This document shows, in pieces, positions 49,468 to 57,847 of a stretch of 64,000 nucleotides of DNA. Position 1 is the first letter of the stretch. Every line of letters starts with the position of its first letter. Below the pieces are notes generated by a model. The model saw nothing but the letters and a program-made list of their open reading frames with translations. It searched no databases and was not told the DNA's origin. The DNA is from DASUPK01 sp963795665 (GTDB lineage Bacteria > Actinomycetota > Thermoleophilia > Solirubrobacterales > 70-9). The position numbers were made by a program, and so were the translations under genes. The stretch covers positions 62,001 to 126,000 of the forward strand of contig CAWCIP010000002.1 of the NCBI GenBank assembly GCA_963795665.1, written 5' to 3'.

Positions 49468-49540
49468 TCTCTCCTCCTCCGCTGTTAGGCCGAACCCTAC
49501 GCTCCCGGCCGGAGCTGCTCCGTGAACCTAGTCACAGCCA

Positions 49541-49792
49541 TCATGTGCCCCGTCGGTTGGGGCTGACCGCAATCATGAAGCCGATGACGGTCACGACGAT
49601 CGCAGCCAGCACGACCCACTGAGCCCAGCTGTCGATCGTCTCGACCGCGATTCCTGCCCCGACGATGCCGAGCACGATCGCGACCACCTCGTAGATCTCC
49701 ATGCCTGCCTTGCTCGGCCCGTGGCCGAACAGCTCCTGGCGCGCCTCGTCGTGCGAGATCGACGCTGGTTCATCCGAGCCGGGCAGGGCCAT
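49541..49792 (-). CDS. Small two-helix membrane protein (copy 2 of a pair)
   Basis: An 83-aa product with the same plan as 49216-49467: YEVVAIVLGIVGAGIAVETI, then DSWAQW, VVLAAIVVTVIGFMIAV and SPNRR. The ATG at 49792 is preferred; an upstream ATG at 49822 would overlap truA's start. Neither start has a clear ribosome site, so the transcript may be leaderless. Divergent from truA. Confidence 0.65.
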   Translation of the reverse strand: MALPGSDEPASISHDEARQELFGHGPSKAGMEIYEVVAIVLGIVGAGIAVETIDSWAQWVVLAAIVVTVIGFMIAVSPNRRGT

Positions 49793-49814
49793 CGCTTTGT
49801 AGTGTCGCGCACTT

Positions 49815-50564
49815 ATGGCCACCGTGCGAATGAATCTCGCCTACCACGGCGCCGGGTTCGCCGGCTGGGCGGCGCAACCCGGGTTGCGGACGGTTCAGGG
49901 TGAGCTGGAGGCGGCCCTGGAGCGGATGCTGGGCGGGCGTGCGTCGCTGACCGTGGCCGGCCGAACCGACGCGGGTGTGCACGCCTGGGCCCAGGTCGCG
50001 AGTCTGAGCCTCGACGCCGAGCCTCCCGATGAGCTGGGAAGGGCGCTCAATTCGCTCACCGGCCCCGACCTGGCGGTGATCGCCGCCGAGCCGGCCCCAG
50101 ACGGCTTCGATGCGCGGCGGGACGCCCGCTCGCGCACCTACTGCTACCGCGTGCTCACCGAGCGGGTTCCGAATCCCTTCGAGGCCGGGATCTCGCTCTT
50201 CTGGCCGCATCGAGTCGACCGCCGTGCGCTGGCGGATTGCGCGGACGCGCTGCTCGGCACGCACGACTTCACCGCCTTCACGCCGACCCAGACCGAGCAC
50301 GTCCGCTTCGAGCGCAACATCCTGAGGGCCGAATGGCACGAGAAGCCGGCGGTGCTGGGCCAGGGCACGGTGCTTGAGCTCTGGATCGAGGCCGACGCCT
50401 TCATGCGCAACATGGTTCGCGTCCTGGTGGGGACCATGCTCGAGGTGGCCGGGGGACGGCGCTCGCTCGATGACTTCGGGTCGCTGCTGATGGGTGCGCC
50501 GCGCGAGCGGGCCGGGGATACGGCGCGTGCGCACGGCCTGCACCTGGCGGACGTCCGATACTGA
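49815..50564 (+). CDS. truA: tRNA pseudouridine(38-40) synthase TruA
   Basis: Modifies uridines 38-40 of the tRNA anticodon arm. The 249-aa product has the catalytic Asp52 in the conserved GRTDAGVHAWAQV, RTYCYRVLTE, the GTHDFTAFT motif and, near the end, FMRNMVRVLVGTMLEVAGG. The ATG at 49815. It follows rplQ as in many genomes, but the usual rplM-rpsI pair does not come next. Confidence 0.95.
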   Translation: MATVRMNLAYHGAGFAGWAAQPGLRTVQGELEAALERMLGGRASLTVAGRTDAGVHAWAQVASLSLDAEPPDELGRALNSLTGPDLAVIAAEPAPDGFDARRDARSRTYCYRVLTERVPNPFEAGISLFWPHRVDRRALADCADALLGTHDFTAFTPTQTEHVRFERNILRAEWHEKPAVLGQGTVLELWIEADAFMRNMVRVLVGTMLEVAGGRRSLDDFGSLLMGAPRERAGDTARAHGLHLADVRY

Positions 50565-50605
50565 TCCGACACCCGGCCGGCGGCGTAGGAACCTCTGAAA
50601 TCCGA

Positions 50606-50624
50606 GTCAGTTAGGCTTACCTAA
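50606..50624 (+). promoter_or_regulatory. DtxR/IdeR-type iron box before the iron permease
   Basis: GTCAGTTAGGCTTACCTAA matches 15 of 19 positions of the DtxR/IdeR consensus TWAGGTTAGSCTAACCTWA, and its inner part TTAGG-CTTA-CCTAA is a perfect palindrome. It ends 4 bases before the permease ATG. With iron bound, a DtxR-family repressor would block transcription. No regulator gene of this family is in the window. Confidence 0.75.
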
Positions 50625-50628
50625 TCCC

Positions 50629-51378
50629 ATGGGCACGTTTGTGATCACATTGAGAGAGGGCTTCGAGGCGACCTTGATCGTCGGCCTGATCCTCGCCTAC
50701 CTCGCCAAGACCGGCCAGCGCGAGCAGGCGGCCGCCGTCTGGTGGGGCGTCGCCGCGGCGGCGCTCACCAGCTTCGCGATCGGGGCGACGCTGTTCCTCT
50801 CGGTTGGCGAGCTACAGGGGACCAGCGAGATGGTCTACGAGGGCGCGACGATGATCTTCGCGGCCGCCCTGGTGACCTGGATGGCCTTCTGGATGCGCAA
50901 GCAGGCGGCCACGATCGGCTCCCACCTGCGGGAGCAGGTCAGCGAGTCGCTTCGCACCGGCGGGGCGATCGGCCTCGCCACGGTCGCGTTCGTCGCCGTG
51001 GCGCGGGAGGGGCTGGAGACGGCCCTCTTTCTCTTCGCCTCGACCGAGAACTCCGGACCCATGATCGCGGTCGCCGGCGGAGGCCTGGGACTGGTGGCCG
51101 CCGTGGGCCTCGGCGTAGCCTTCTATCGCGGCGCCCTGCGGCTCGACCTGAGCAAGTTCTTCACTGTCACGAGCCTGCTCGTGATCGCATTCGCCGCGTA
51201 TCTGATCTACGGCGGCCTCCACGAGTTCGGCGAGGCGACCGGCAGCGAGGCGCTGGAGGTGGCCGCCCCGGTCGCCGGCGTGCTCTACGGCTGCAGCCTC
51301 GCCTGGGTGTACCTGCGCGAGTCGCTTCGGGCGTGGCGACGTTCGGCGCCCGCCGAGCCCGCTGAGTCTCAGGCGTAG
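50629..51378 (+). CDS. efeU: FTR1/EfeU-family high-affinity iron permease
   Basis: Membrane iron importer, 249 aa with seven predicted helices. Two R-E-G-x-E motifs, the iron-binding signatures of the family, are at REGFE (residues 9-13) and REGLE (near 126-130). The ATG at 50629 has no Shine-Dalgarno sequence, and the iron box ends 4 bases upstream, so a leaderless transcript is likely. EfeO and EfeB partners are not adjacent, so the permease may work with an unlinked system. Confidence 0.9.
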   Translation: MGTFVITLREGFEATLIVGLILAYLAKTGQREQAAAVWWGVAAAALTSFAIGATLFLSVGELQGTSEMVYEGATMIFAAALVTWMAFWMRKQAATIGSHLREQVSESLRTGGAIGLATVAFVAVAREGLETALFLFASTENSGPMIAVAGGGLGLVAAVGLGVAFYRGALRLDLSKFFTVTSLLVIAFAAYLIYGGLHEFGEATGSEALEVAAPVAGVLYGCSLAWVYLRESLRAWRRSAPAEPAESQA

Positions 51379-51406
51379 CGCCGCGTCAACCTAGAATCGG
51401 TGGCGG

Positions 51407-52261
51407 ATGCGAGTCCTGATCACCAATGACGACGGGATCGCGGCAACAGGGTTGAACGCCCTGCGCCACGAGCTGCGCAAGATCCCGGATCTCGATGTCC
51501 ACGTGATCGCGCCGGACTCGAACCGCAGCGCGACCGCCCGCAGCATCACGACCCGCTCGCCCCTCTGGGTTGAGGAGATTCCCTTCGACGACGGCTCCAG
51601 CGGTTTCGCGACCGACGGGACGCCGGTCGACTGCGTGCGCTTCGCCGAGCTCGGGCTGGTGGGCGAGCGCCCGGAGCTGATCGTCTCGGGCATCAACCAC
51701 GGCTCCAATCTCGGGGACGACATCACCTATTCGGGCACGGTGGCCGCGGCCCTGGAGGGGATCGTGCTGGGGATCCCAGCCATCGCGATCTCCCAGCAGT
51801 CGGCGGCGCGGGAGATGGACTTCCGCTGGGGCCGCGAGTTCGACTTCTCGGTGGCAGCCGCGTTCGCCGCGGAGCTGGTCAAGCTCGTGGCCGAGGACCC
51901 CCTGCCTGCGGACACGTTGCTCAACGTGAACTGCCCGGCCGGCCCGCCTGCCGGGATCGAGGTGACCCACCTCGGCAAGCGCCTTTACAACGACGAGATG
52001 AAGCTGGTGGACGAGGATCCCGAGGCGGGCAGGCACCGGTACCAGATCTATGGCTTCGAGCCGTCCTTCGAGGACGAGCCGGGCTCGGACCTCTCGGCGA
52101 TCGCCGCCGAGCGCATCTCCGTCACCCCCGTCCACTTCGACCTCACCGACCGGCCGAGCCTCGACCGCCTGCGGGACTGGGACTTCGCCGGCATGCTCAA
52201 CGAGGCGGAAGCGAGGACCACCCCGAACGACGCGGCCGGAGAGGCCTCCACGCGGCGGTGA
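51407..52261 (+). CDS. surE: 5'/3'-nucleotidase SurE
   Basis: Metal-dependent nucleoside monophosphate phosphatase, 284 aa. The active-site start RVLITNDDGIAATGLNAL holds the metal ligands D8/D9; APDSNRSATARSIT, FATDGTPVDCV and VSGINHGSNLGDDITYSGTVAAALEG are the other family motifs. The C-terminal 20 residues are low complexity. ATG at 51407. ligA begins 37 bases downstream. Confidence 0.94.
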   Translation: MRVLITNDDGIAATGLNALRHELRKIPDLDVHVIAPDSNRSATARSITTRSPLWVEEIPFDDGSSGFATDGTPVDCVRFAELGLVGERPELIVSGINHGSNLGDDITYSGTVAAALEGIVLGIPAIAISQQSAAREMDFRWGREFDFSVAAAFAAELVKLVAEDPLPADTLLNVNCPAGPPAGIEVTHLGKRLYNDEMKLVDEDPEAGRHRYQIYGFEPSFEDEPGSDLSAIAAERISVTPVHFDLTDRPSLDRLRDWDFAGMLNEAEARTTPNDAAGEASTRR

Positions 52262-52298
52262 GCCGGCGCCCCGGACGCGGAGCGGAGGAGGCGCCCTG

Positions 52299-54390
52299 AT
52301 GGCGGTCAAGGGGGCAAAGAAGCGGGCCGAGGAGCTCCGGCGGGAGATCGCCAAGCACGATCACCGCTACTACGTGCTCGATGACCCGCTGATCTCGGAC
52401 ACCGACTACGACGACCTCCTGCGCGAGCTGCAGGAGATCGAGGAGGCCAATCCCGAGCTGCTCACCCGGGACTCCCCGACCCAGCGCGTGGGCGGGAAGC
52501 CGCTCGAGGGGTTCAAGCAGGTCGAGCACCACGAGCCGATGCTCTCGCTCGGGAATGCCCGCAACGAGGACGAGCTGCGGGCCTGGGCCAAGCGGGTGGA
52601 GCGCCGGCTCGAGCGGCTCGACATCTCCGGGCGGGAGATCCGCTATGTCACCGAGCCGAAGGTCGACGGCCTGGCGATCTCGCTCACCTACGAGAACGGG
52701 GTGTTCACCCGCGGGGCCACGCGGGGCGACGGGCGCATCGGCGAGGACGTCACGCAGAACCTGCGGACGATCAAGGCGATCCCGCTGAGCATCGAGGACG
52801 CCCCCGAGCTGGTCGAGGTCCGCGGCGAGATCTACCTGCCGATCGCGGGGTTCACGAAGGTCAACGAGCAGCGTGCCCAGGACGGGGCGTCCACGTTCGC
52901 CAACCCGCGGAACGCCGCGGCCGGGTCACTTCGACAGCTCGACTCAACGATCACCGCGACCAGGCCGCTCTCGATCTGGTGCTACGGCCCGTATGGGGTA
53001 TCGGACGAGGGACTCCGCCTCCAAAGATTGGATTTCAGGGGAGCCCGACAGCCACTCGGAGTCTCTGGAGTGGCTGAAGGAGCGCGGCTTCAAGGTCAAC
53101 GACGACATCTCGATCCTGCATGGCGTCGACGAGGTGGCCGAGCGCTGCCGCTGGTGGGAGGGGCGCCGGGACGCGCTCGACTTCGAGATCGACGGCGTCG
53201 TCGTCAAGGTGGACGACCGCGGCCTGCAGCGGGAGCTGGGCGTCGCAGGGCGCGAGCCGCGCTGGGCCGTGGCCTGGAAGTTCCCGCCGACGACCGCCAC
53301 GACCAAGCTCAACAAGATCGTCTGGAACGTCGGGCGCACCGGGCACCTCTTGCCCTTCGCGATGCTCGAGCCCGTGCACGTCAGCGGCGTGACGGTCAGC
53401 ACGGCCACGCTGCACAACGAGGAGGATCTGGAGCGCAAGGACGTCCGCGAGGGAGATGAGGTGGTCGTCATGAGGGCCGGGGACGTGATCCCGCAGGTCG
53501 TCTCACCGATCATCCAGCGCCGCAAGAAGGGCGCACGCAGGTCGAAGCCGCCCAAGAAGTGCCCGCTCTGCGGGACGCCGACCGTGAAGCCGGACGACGG
53601 CGTCTTCACGATCTGCCCGAACCGCACGGGCTGCCCCGGCCAGCAGTTCCAGCACGTCAAGCACTTCCGCGGCGCGCTCGAGATCGAGGGTCTCGGCGAG
53701 AAGAACGCCTACCGCTTCCTGGAGGAGGGCGTGATCTCGGACGCCGCCGACATCTTCGACCTGACGGCGGAGCGGGTCGCCGAGCTGGAGGGCTTCGGCC
53801 AGATCTCGGCGGAGAACCTGATCGAGGAGATCGAGGGCGCAAAGAAGATGCCGTTCTCCCGGGTCCTGTACGCGCTCGGCATCCCCGGGATCGGATTCGT
53901 CAACGCCGAGTCGCTGGCGGAGCACTTCGGCACCATGGACGCGCTCCTCGAGGCAGAGCCGGAGGAGATCGTGAAGGCGGAGGGAATCGGCCCGATCCTG
54001 GCCGAGCAGATCTACGAGGAGCTCTCGGAAGACCGCACCCGGAAGCTGATCGAGCGGCTTCGAAACGCGGGCCTGCGCATGGAGCTCGACCCCTCAGAGC
54101 GCCGCAAGCAGGGCGGCCCGCTCGACGGCCGGACGCTGGTCCTGACCGGCACGCTCCCCAACCTGAGCCGCGAGCAGGCCACCAGGCTGATCCGGCTCGC
54201 CGGGGGAAAGGTGGTCAACTCGGTCTCGAAGAAGACCGACTTCGTGATCGCGGGAGACAGCCCGGGCTCGAAGCTCGCCAAGGCCGAGGAGCTCGGCGTC
54301 GACGTGATCGACGAGCCCGCGCTGCAGAAGCTGGTCGGCGCCGACGGGGTGCCGAAGAAGAAAAGCGCTCCACCGAAGGGCCGGGTCTAG
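52299..54390 (+). CDS. ligA: NAD-dependent DNA ligase LigA, interrupted by a +1 frameshift
   Basis: Seals nicks in replication and repair. The first frame (from ATG 52299) carries domain Ia (HRYYVLDDPLISDTDYDDLLREL) and the adenylation motif TEPKVDGLAISL. The second carries the rest: FEIDGVVVKVDD, the OB fold, a four-Cys zinc finger (CPLCGTP..CPNRTGC), the helix-hairpin-helix domain (IPGIGFVNAESLAEHFG) and a BRCT end. The two join near 53038-53041, where a GGGG run holds one base too many; removing one G gives continuous sequence (DFREPDSHSESLEWL). Total length is then about 696 aa. The gene is essential in bacteria, so a base-calling error is more likely than a pseudogene. Confidence 0.88.
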
Positions 54391-55661
54391 CCTTGGTGCC
54401 GGTAGCGTGCGATCAGGCCCGCCATCCGGTCCTGGATCAGGTGCGCGCGGTTCACGTCGGTCTTGTTCATCAGCAGCGAGAAGATCACGGCGTGTTCCGG
54501 GTCATTGCCGCCGCGGAAGCAATAGCCCGAGAGCGCGCTGACGCGGTTGAGGGTTCCCGTCTTCAGATGACACCGCCCCGCTGCCGCCGTCCCGCGCATG
54601 CGGTCGGCGACCGTGCCGCTGCGGCCCGCGACGGCGAGCGAGTTGATCCAGGCGTCGCGGAGCGAGTCGTCTTCGATCATCGAATCGAGCAGCTTGACGA
54701 CGGAGGCGGGCGACGCCTTGTTGCGCCGCGTCAGCCCCGATCCGTTTTCGCCGTTGAACTTCGCGCCCTGCTTTGAGGCGAACTGCCTGACGACCGAGAG
54801 GCCCGCTGCGGTCGATCCGCTGTCGCCGAACTGGGCGCCCACGTCCTTGAGCAACATCTCCGCCAGGAAATTGTTCGAGGGAACGTTCGTGTCCTGAACC
54901 AGTTCGGCCATCGTGTCCGAGGCGAAGTCGGCGACCTGGAACGCCCCCGCGGGCACGACCGCGGGCGAGACGTTGTCTCCGATCGAGATCCCCGCCTTGC
55001 GCAGGTCGTCCTCGAAGCGCTGCGCGGCGGTCTTGGCCGGATCGCTGAGGGACCCGCCGTCGAGCTCGAGCCCGGAGAGCGTGCCGACGCCCTCGGGTGT
55101 GATGCCGTGCTCGGGGATCCCCGTCACCTGGTCGAGGAAGGAGTCGTCGTAGTGCAGCGGGCCCTGGACCGAGGTGACACCCGCTGCGCGCACGCGATCG
55201 GCGAGCTTGCTGAGTCCGCTGCTGGTCAGCGTCGGGTCCCCGCCGCCGTGCAGGTAGAGGCCCTGGCTGATGCCATCGATGATGGCGTCGCTCGACCAGG
55301 CGGTCGTGAGCAGCCGGCCCTCGGGATCGAACCGGGCGAGCGCCGTCGAGGTGGTGAAGAGCTTGGAGTTGGAGGCGAGGATCCGCGGTCGCCCGCCCTT
55401 CCGGCCGAAGAGGACCCGGTGGGAGCTCGGGTCGAAGACGAACGCGCCGCTCTTGCCGACGTGGCGGAAGAGCTTCGCCAACCCGGCGGCGAGCTTGGAG
55501 CGCGAGACGGCTGTGTGGGCGGCGGCGGCGCCGTGGGCGACCGGCGTCCGGAAGGCCTTGTCGGGTCCAAACGAGCGCGCCTGGGCAGCGGCGGCGGGAA
55601 CCACCACAGCCGCCGCAAGCAGCGCAACGACGATCGCCCCTCTGTGCCTGGACATGCTCAC
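54387..55661 (-). CDS. dacB: D-alanyl-D-alanine carboxypeptidase/endopeptidase (DacB, PBP4, S13 family)
   Basis: Trims or cleaves peptidoglycan peptides outside the membrane. The 424-aa product has a signal peptide (IVVALLAAAVVVPAAAAQA), the Ser-x-x-Lys active site at S97-K100 (ASNSKLFTT), the S-x-N motif in TNVPSNNFLAE, and K-T-G in HLKTGTLNRV near the end. An extra domain between the first two motifs is typical of S13. GTG at 55661 or ATG at 55655 may be used. It is convergent with ligA with a 4-base overlap. Confidence 0.9.
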   Translation of the reverse strand: MSMSRHRGAIVVALLAAAVVVPAAAAQARSFGPDKAFRTPVAHGAAAAHTAVSRSKLAAGLAKLFRHVGKSGAFVFDPSSHRVLFGRKGGRPRILASNSKLFTTSTALARFDPEGRLLTTAWSSDAIIDGISQGLYLHGGGDPTLTSSGLSKLADRVRAAGVTSVQGPLHYDDSFLDQVTGIPEHGITPEGVGTLSGLELDGGSLSDPAKTAAQRFEDDLRKAGISIGDNVSPAVVPAGAFQVADFASDTMAELVQDTNVPSNNFLAEMLLKDVGAQFGDSGSTAAGLSVVRQFASKQGAKFNGENGSGLTRRNKASPASVVKLLDSMIEDDSLRDAWINSLAVAGRSGTVADRMRGTAAAGRCHLKTGTLNRVSALSGYCFRGGNDPEHAVIFSLLMNKTDVNRAHLIQDRMAGLIARYRHQG

Positions 55662-55742
55662 TCAAACAGCCCTGCCGCCGCAAGGTAGCGGTCGCCCCCA
55701 GGCGCGGCGGTCAAGCGTGCCCCTGCCATAATCGCCGCTCCC

Positions 55743-57023
55743 ATGGGGAAAGTCGTCCAGTTCGACGGCCCCGGCGGCAAACCGCGCAGCAGCAGAGGGA
55801 GGACGCGGCGCGGCCGGGGCGACAAGACTGCCTTGGTTCTAGGCGGCGGCGGGTTCACCGGCGGCGTCTATGAGATGGGCGCGCTGCGTGCCTTCGACCT
55901 GCTGGCGGTCAATCGCACCGTCAACGACTTCGACATCTACGTCGGCACCAGCGCCGGCGCCTTCGTCGCCAGCATGGTCGCCAACGGCGTCACCCCTGAG
56001 GAGATGTTCCGCGTCCTCGACAAGGCGCTCCCCTCGCCGATCGAGAACGCGTCGCTGCGCACCCTGCTCCGCCCGAACTACAGGGGCTTCGTGGGGCGCA
56101 TGGCCGTGCTGCCGCTGCGCGTCGCCGCCACGGTCCGCCGGCTGGCCGGGAACATCGGCGAGATCTCGATGGTCGACATCGTCATGGGGCTCGCCGAGGG
56201 CCTGCCGACCGGGGTCTACCACAACCGCGGCATCGAGCAGTACGTCCGCAACGTGCTCTCGGACCCTGACCGCACCAACGACTTCCGCGACCTCGATGCC
56301 GAGCTGCGGATCACGGCCACCGACCTCGACACCTGCGAGCGGATCGTCTTCGGGGAGGGCGAGTGGAACAACGTCCCGATCTCGCGGGCCGTCGCCGCCT
56401 CCGGCGCTCTGCCCATCGTCTACGAGCCCTACGAGCTCCGGGGCCGCCAGCTGATCGACGGCGGGATCATCTCGACTACCAACGTGGACGTCGCGGTCGA
56501 GGCCGGGGCAAAGTTCATCGTCGTGGTCAACCCGCTCGTCCCCTACGTGAACGACTTCGAGACCCGCATCCCCACGGTCTTCGGCTCCCGGGTGCGCCGC
56601 GTCTCGGACATGGGGATGCCCGCGATCGGCAATCAGGCATTCCGGCTGCTCGCCCACGCCCGGCTGCACCTCGCGGTCCAGTCGTGGAGGGAGCGCTTCC
56701 CCGACGTCGACATCATCCTGATCGAGCCCGAGTTCGACGATGAGCTGATGTTCGGCACGTCGATCCTCGACTACTCCTCCCGCCTCCAGATCGCGAAGCA
56801 CGGCTTCGAGTCGGTGACGGTCAGGCTGGCGAGGGACTACCAGCGCTACAAGGAGGTCGCAGCCCGCCACGGGATCGAGATCTCCGCCCGCCGGGTGCAG
56901 CGCGTTCTGGACACGGTCGAGGAGGAGAGGGGAATCTCCGCCTGGCGGCGCATCCTCGAGCAGACCACGGGCGCCCTGCTGCGCCAGTCGGACCAGGCCG
57001 AGGAGGCCACCGAGAGCAGCTAG
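55743..57023 (+). CDS. Patatin-like phospholipase
   Basis: Lipid acyl hydrolase with a Ser-Asp dyad, 426 aa. The oxyanion loop GGGGFTGG is at residues 34-41, the nucleophile G-T-S-A-G at 68-72 (Ser70), and the catalytic Asp in LIDGGII near 239. A basic N-terminus (RSSRGRTRRGRG) and a C-terminal extension of about 130 residues are present. No signal peptide is visible, so it is probably cytoplasmic or membrane-associated. Its stop overlaps the convergent SDR gene. Confidence 0.88.
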   Translation: MGKVVQFDGPGGKPRSSRGRTRRGRGDKTALVLGGGGFTGGVYEMGALRAFDLLAVNRTVNDFDIYVGTSAGAFVASMVANGVTPEEMFRVLDKALPSPIENASLRTLLRPNYRGFVGRMAVLPLRVAATVRRLAGNIGEISMVDIVMGLAEGLPTGVYHNRGIEQYVRNVLSDPDRTNDFRDLDAELRITATDLDTCERIVFGEGEWNNVPISRAVAASGALPIVYEPYELRGRQLIDGGIISTTNVDVAVEAGAKFIVVVNPLVPYVNDFETRIPTVFGSRVRRVSDMGMPAIGNQAFRLLAHARLHLAVQSWRERFPDVDIILIEPEFDDELMFGTSILDYSSRLQIAKHGFESVTVRLARDYQRYKEVAARHGIEISARRVQRVLDTVEEERGISAWRRILEQTTGALLRQSDQAEEATESS

Positions 57024-57757
57024 CGTCGGTGGACGTCCCGGGCGGTCGCCTGGTCCGTCGGCTTGATCGACAGGTAGTCGATGTCCACGTGCGGCGGCCG
57101 GGTGACGACATAGGCGATCGCGTCGGCTACGTCCTCGGCGGTGAGCGGGTTCGTGCCCTCGTAGACCCTGTCCGCCTTCTCCTGGTCGCCCTCGAAGCGA
57201 ACAAGGGAGAACTCGGTGTCGACCATGCCCGGGGCGACCTCGCTGACCCGGATCGGCTTGCCGAGCAGCTCGAGGCGAAGCGTCCGCGTCACCGCATTGG
57301 CCGCGTGCTTCGCCGCGGTGTAGCCCGCTCCGCCGGGGTAGATCTCGACGCCCGCCACCGAGCCGATCACCACGATGTGACCGTCGCCGCTGCGCTCCAG
57401 GGCGGGGAGGAGGGCCTTGGTCACCCTCATCACGCCCATCACGTTCGTCTCGTACATCTGGCGCCAGTACTCCTCCTCCGCCTCGGCGACCGGCTCGAGG
57501 CCGAGCGCACCACCGGCGTTGTTGACGACCACGGAGACGTCGGGGACCGCCTCGCTGAGCTCGGCCACCGAGTCGGGATCGGCCACGTCGAGCCGCAGTG
57601 CCCGGCCGCCCACCTCGCGCGCCAGCCCCTCGCACCTCTCCACCCGCCGAGCCGCCGCCACGATGTCGTAGCCGGCGGCCGCCAGGGAGCGGACCGTCGC
57701 CGCCCCGATGCCGCTGCTCGCGCCCGTCACGAGCGCGACTCGCTGCTTCTCGCTCAT
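57020..57757 (-). CDS. SDR family oxidoreductase
   Basis: A 245-aa classical short-chain dehydrogenase: TGASSGIG (residues 11-18), NNAGG, a Ser before the active site (VIGSVAGVEIYPGGAGYTAAKHA) and Tyr-x-x-x-Lys (YTAAK). The SSGIG/VNNAGGALG set resembles general aldehyde/serine-type dehydrogenases of the YdfG group, but the substrate is not certain. The ATG at 57757 is chosen; the frame stays open much further upstream without coding character. Confidence 0.88.
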   Translation of the reverse strand: MSEKQRVALVTGASSGIGAATVRSLAAAGYDIVAAARRVERCEGLAREVGGRALRLDVADPDSVAELSEAVPDVSVVVNNAGGALGLEPVAEAEEEYWRQMYETNVMGVMRVTKALLPALERSGDGHIVVIGSVAGVEIYPGGAGYTAAKHAANAVTRTLRLELLGKPIRVSEVAPGMVDTEFSLVRFEGDQEKADRVYEGTNPLTAEDVADAIAYVVTRPPHVDIDYLSIKPTDQATARDVHRR

Positions 57758-57847
57758 CCGCGAGACGCTACCGGGACCCTGCCTCCAGACGCCTTCGCTT
57801 GATAGGTTCCTTTCAGGACCAGGGGGTCCGAGGAGAGAGGAAATCTT

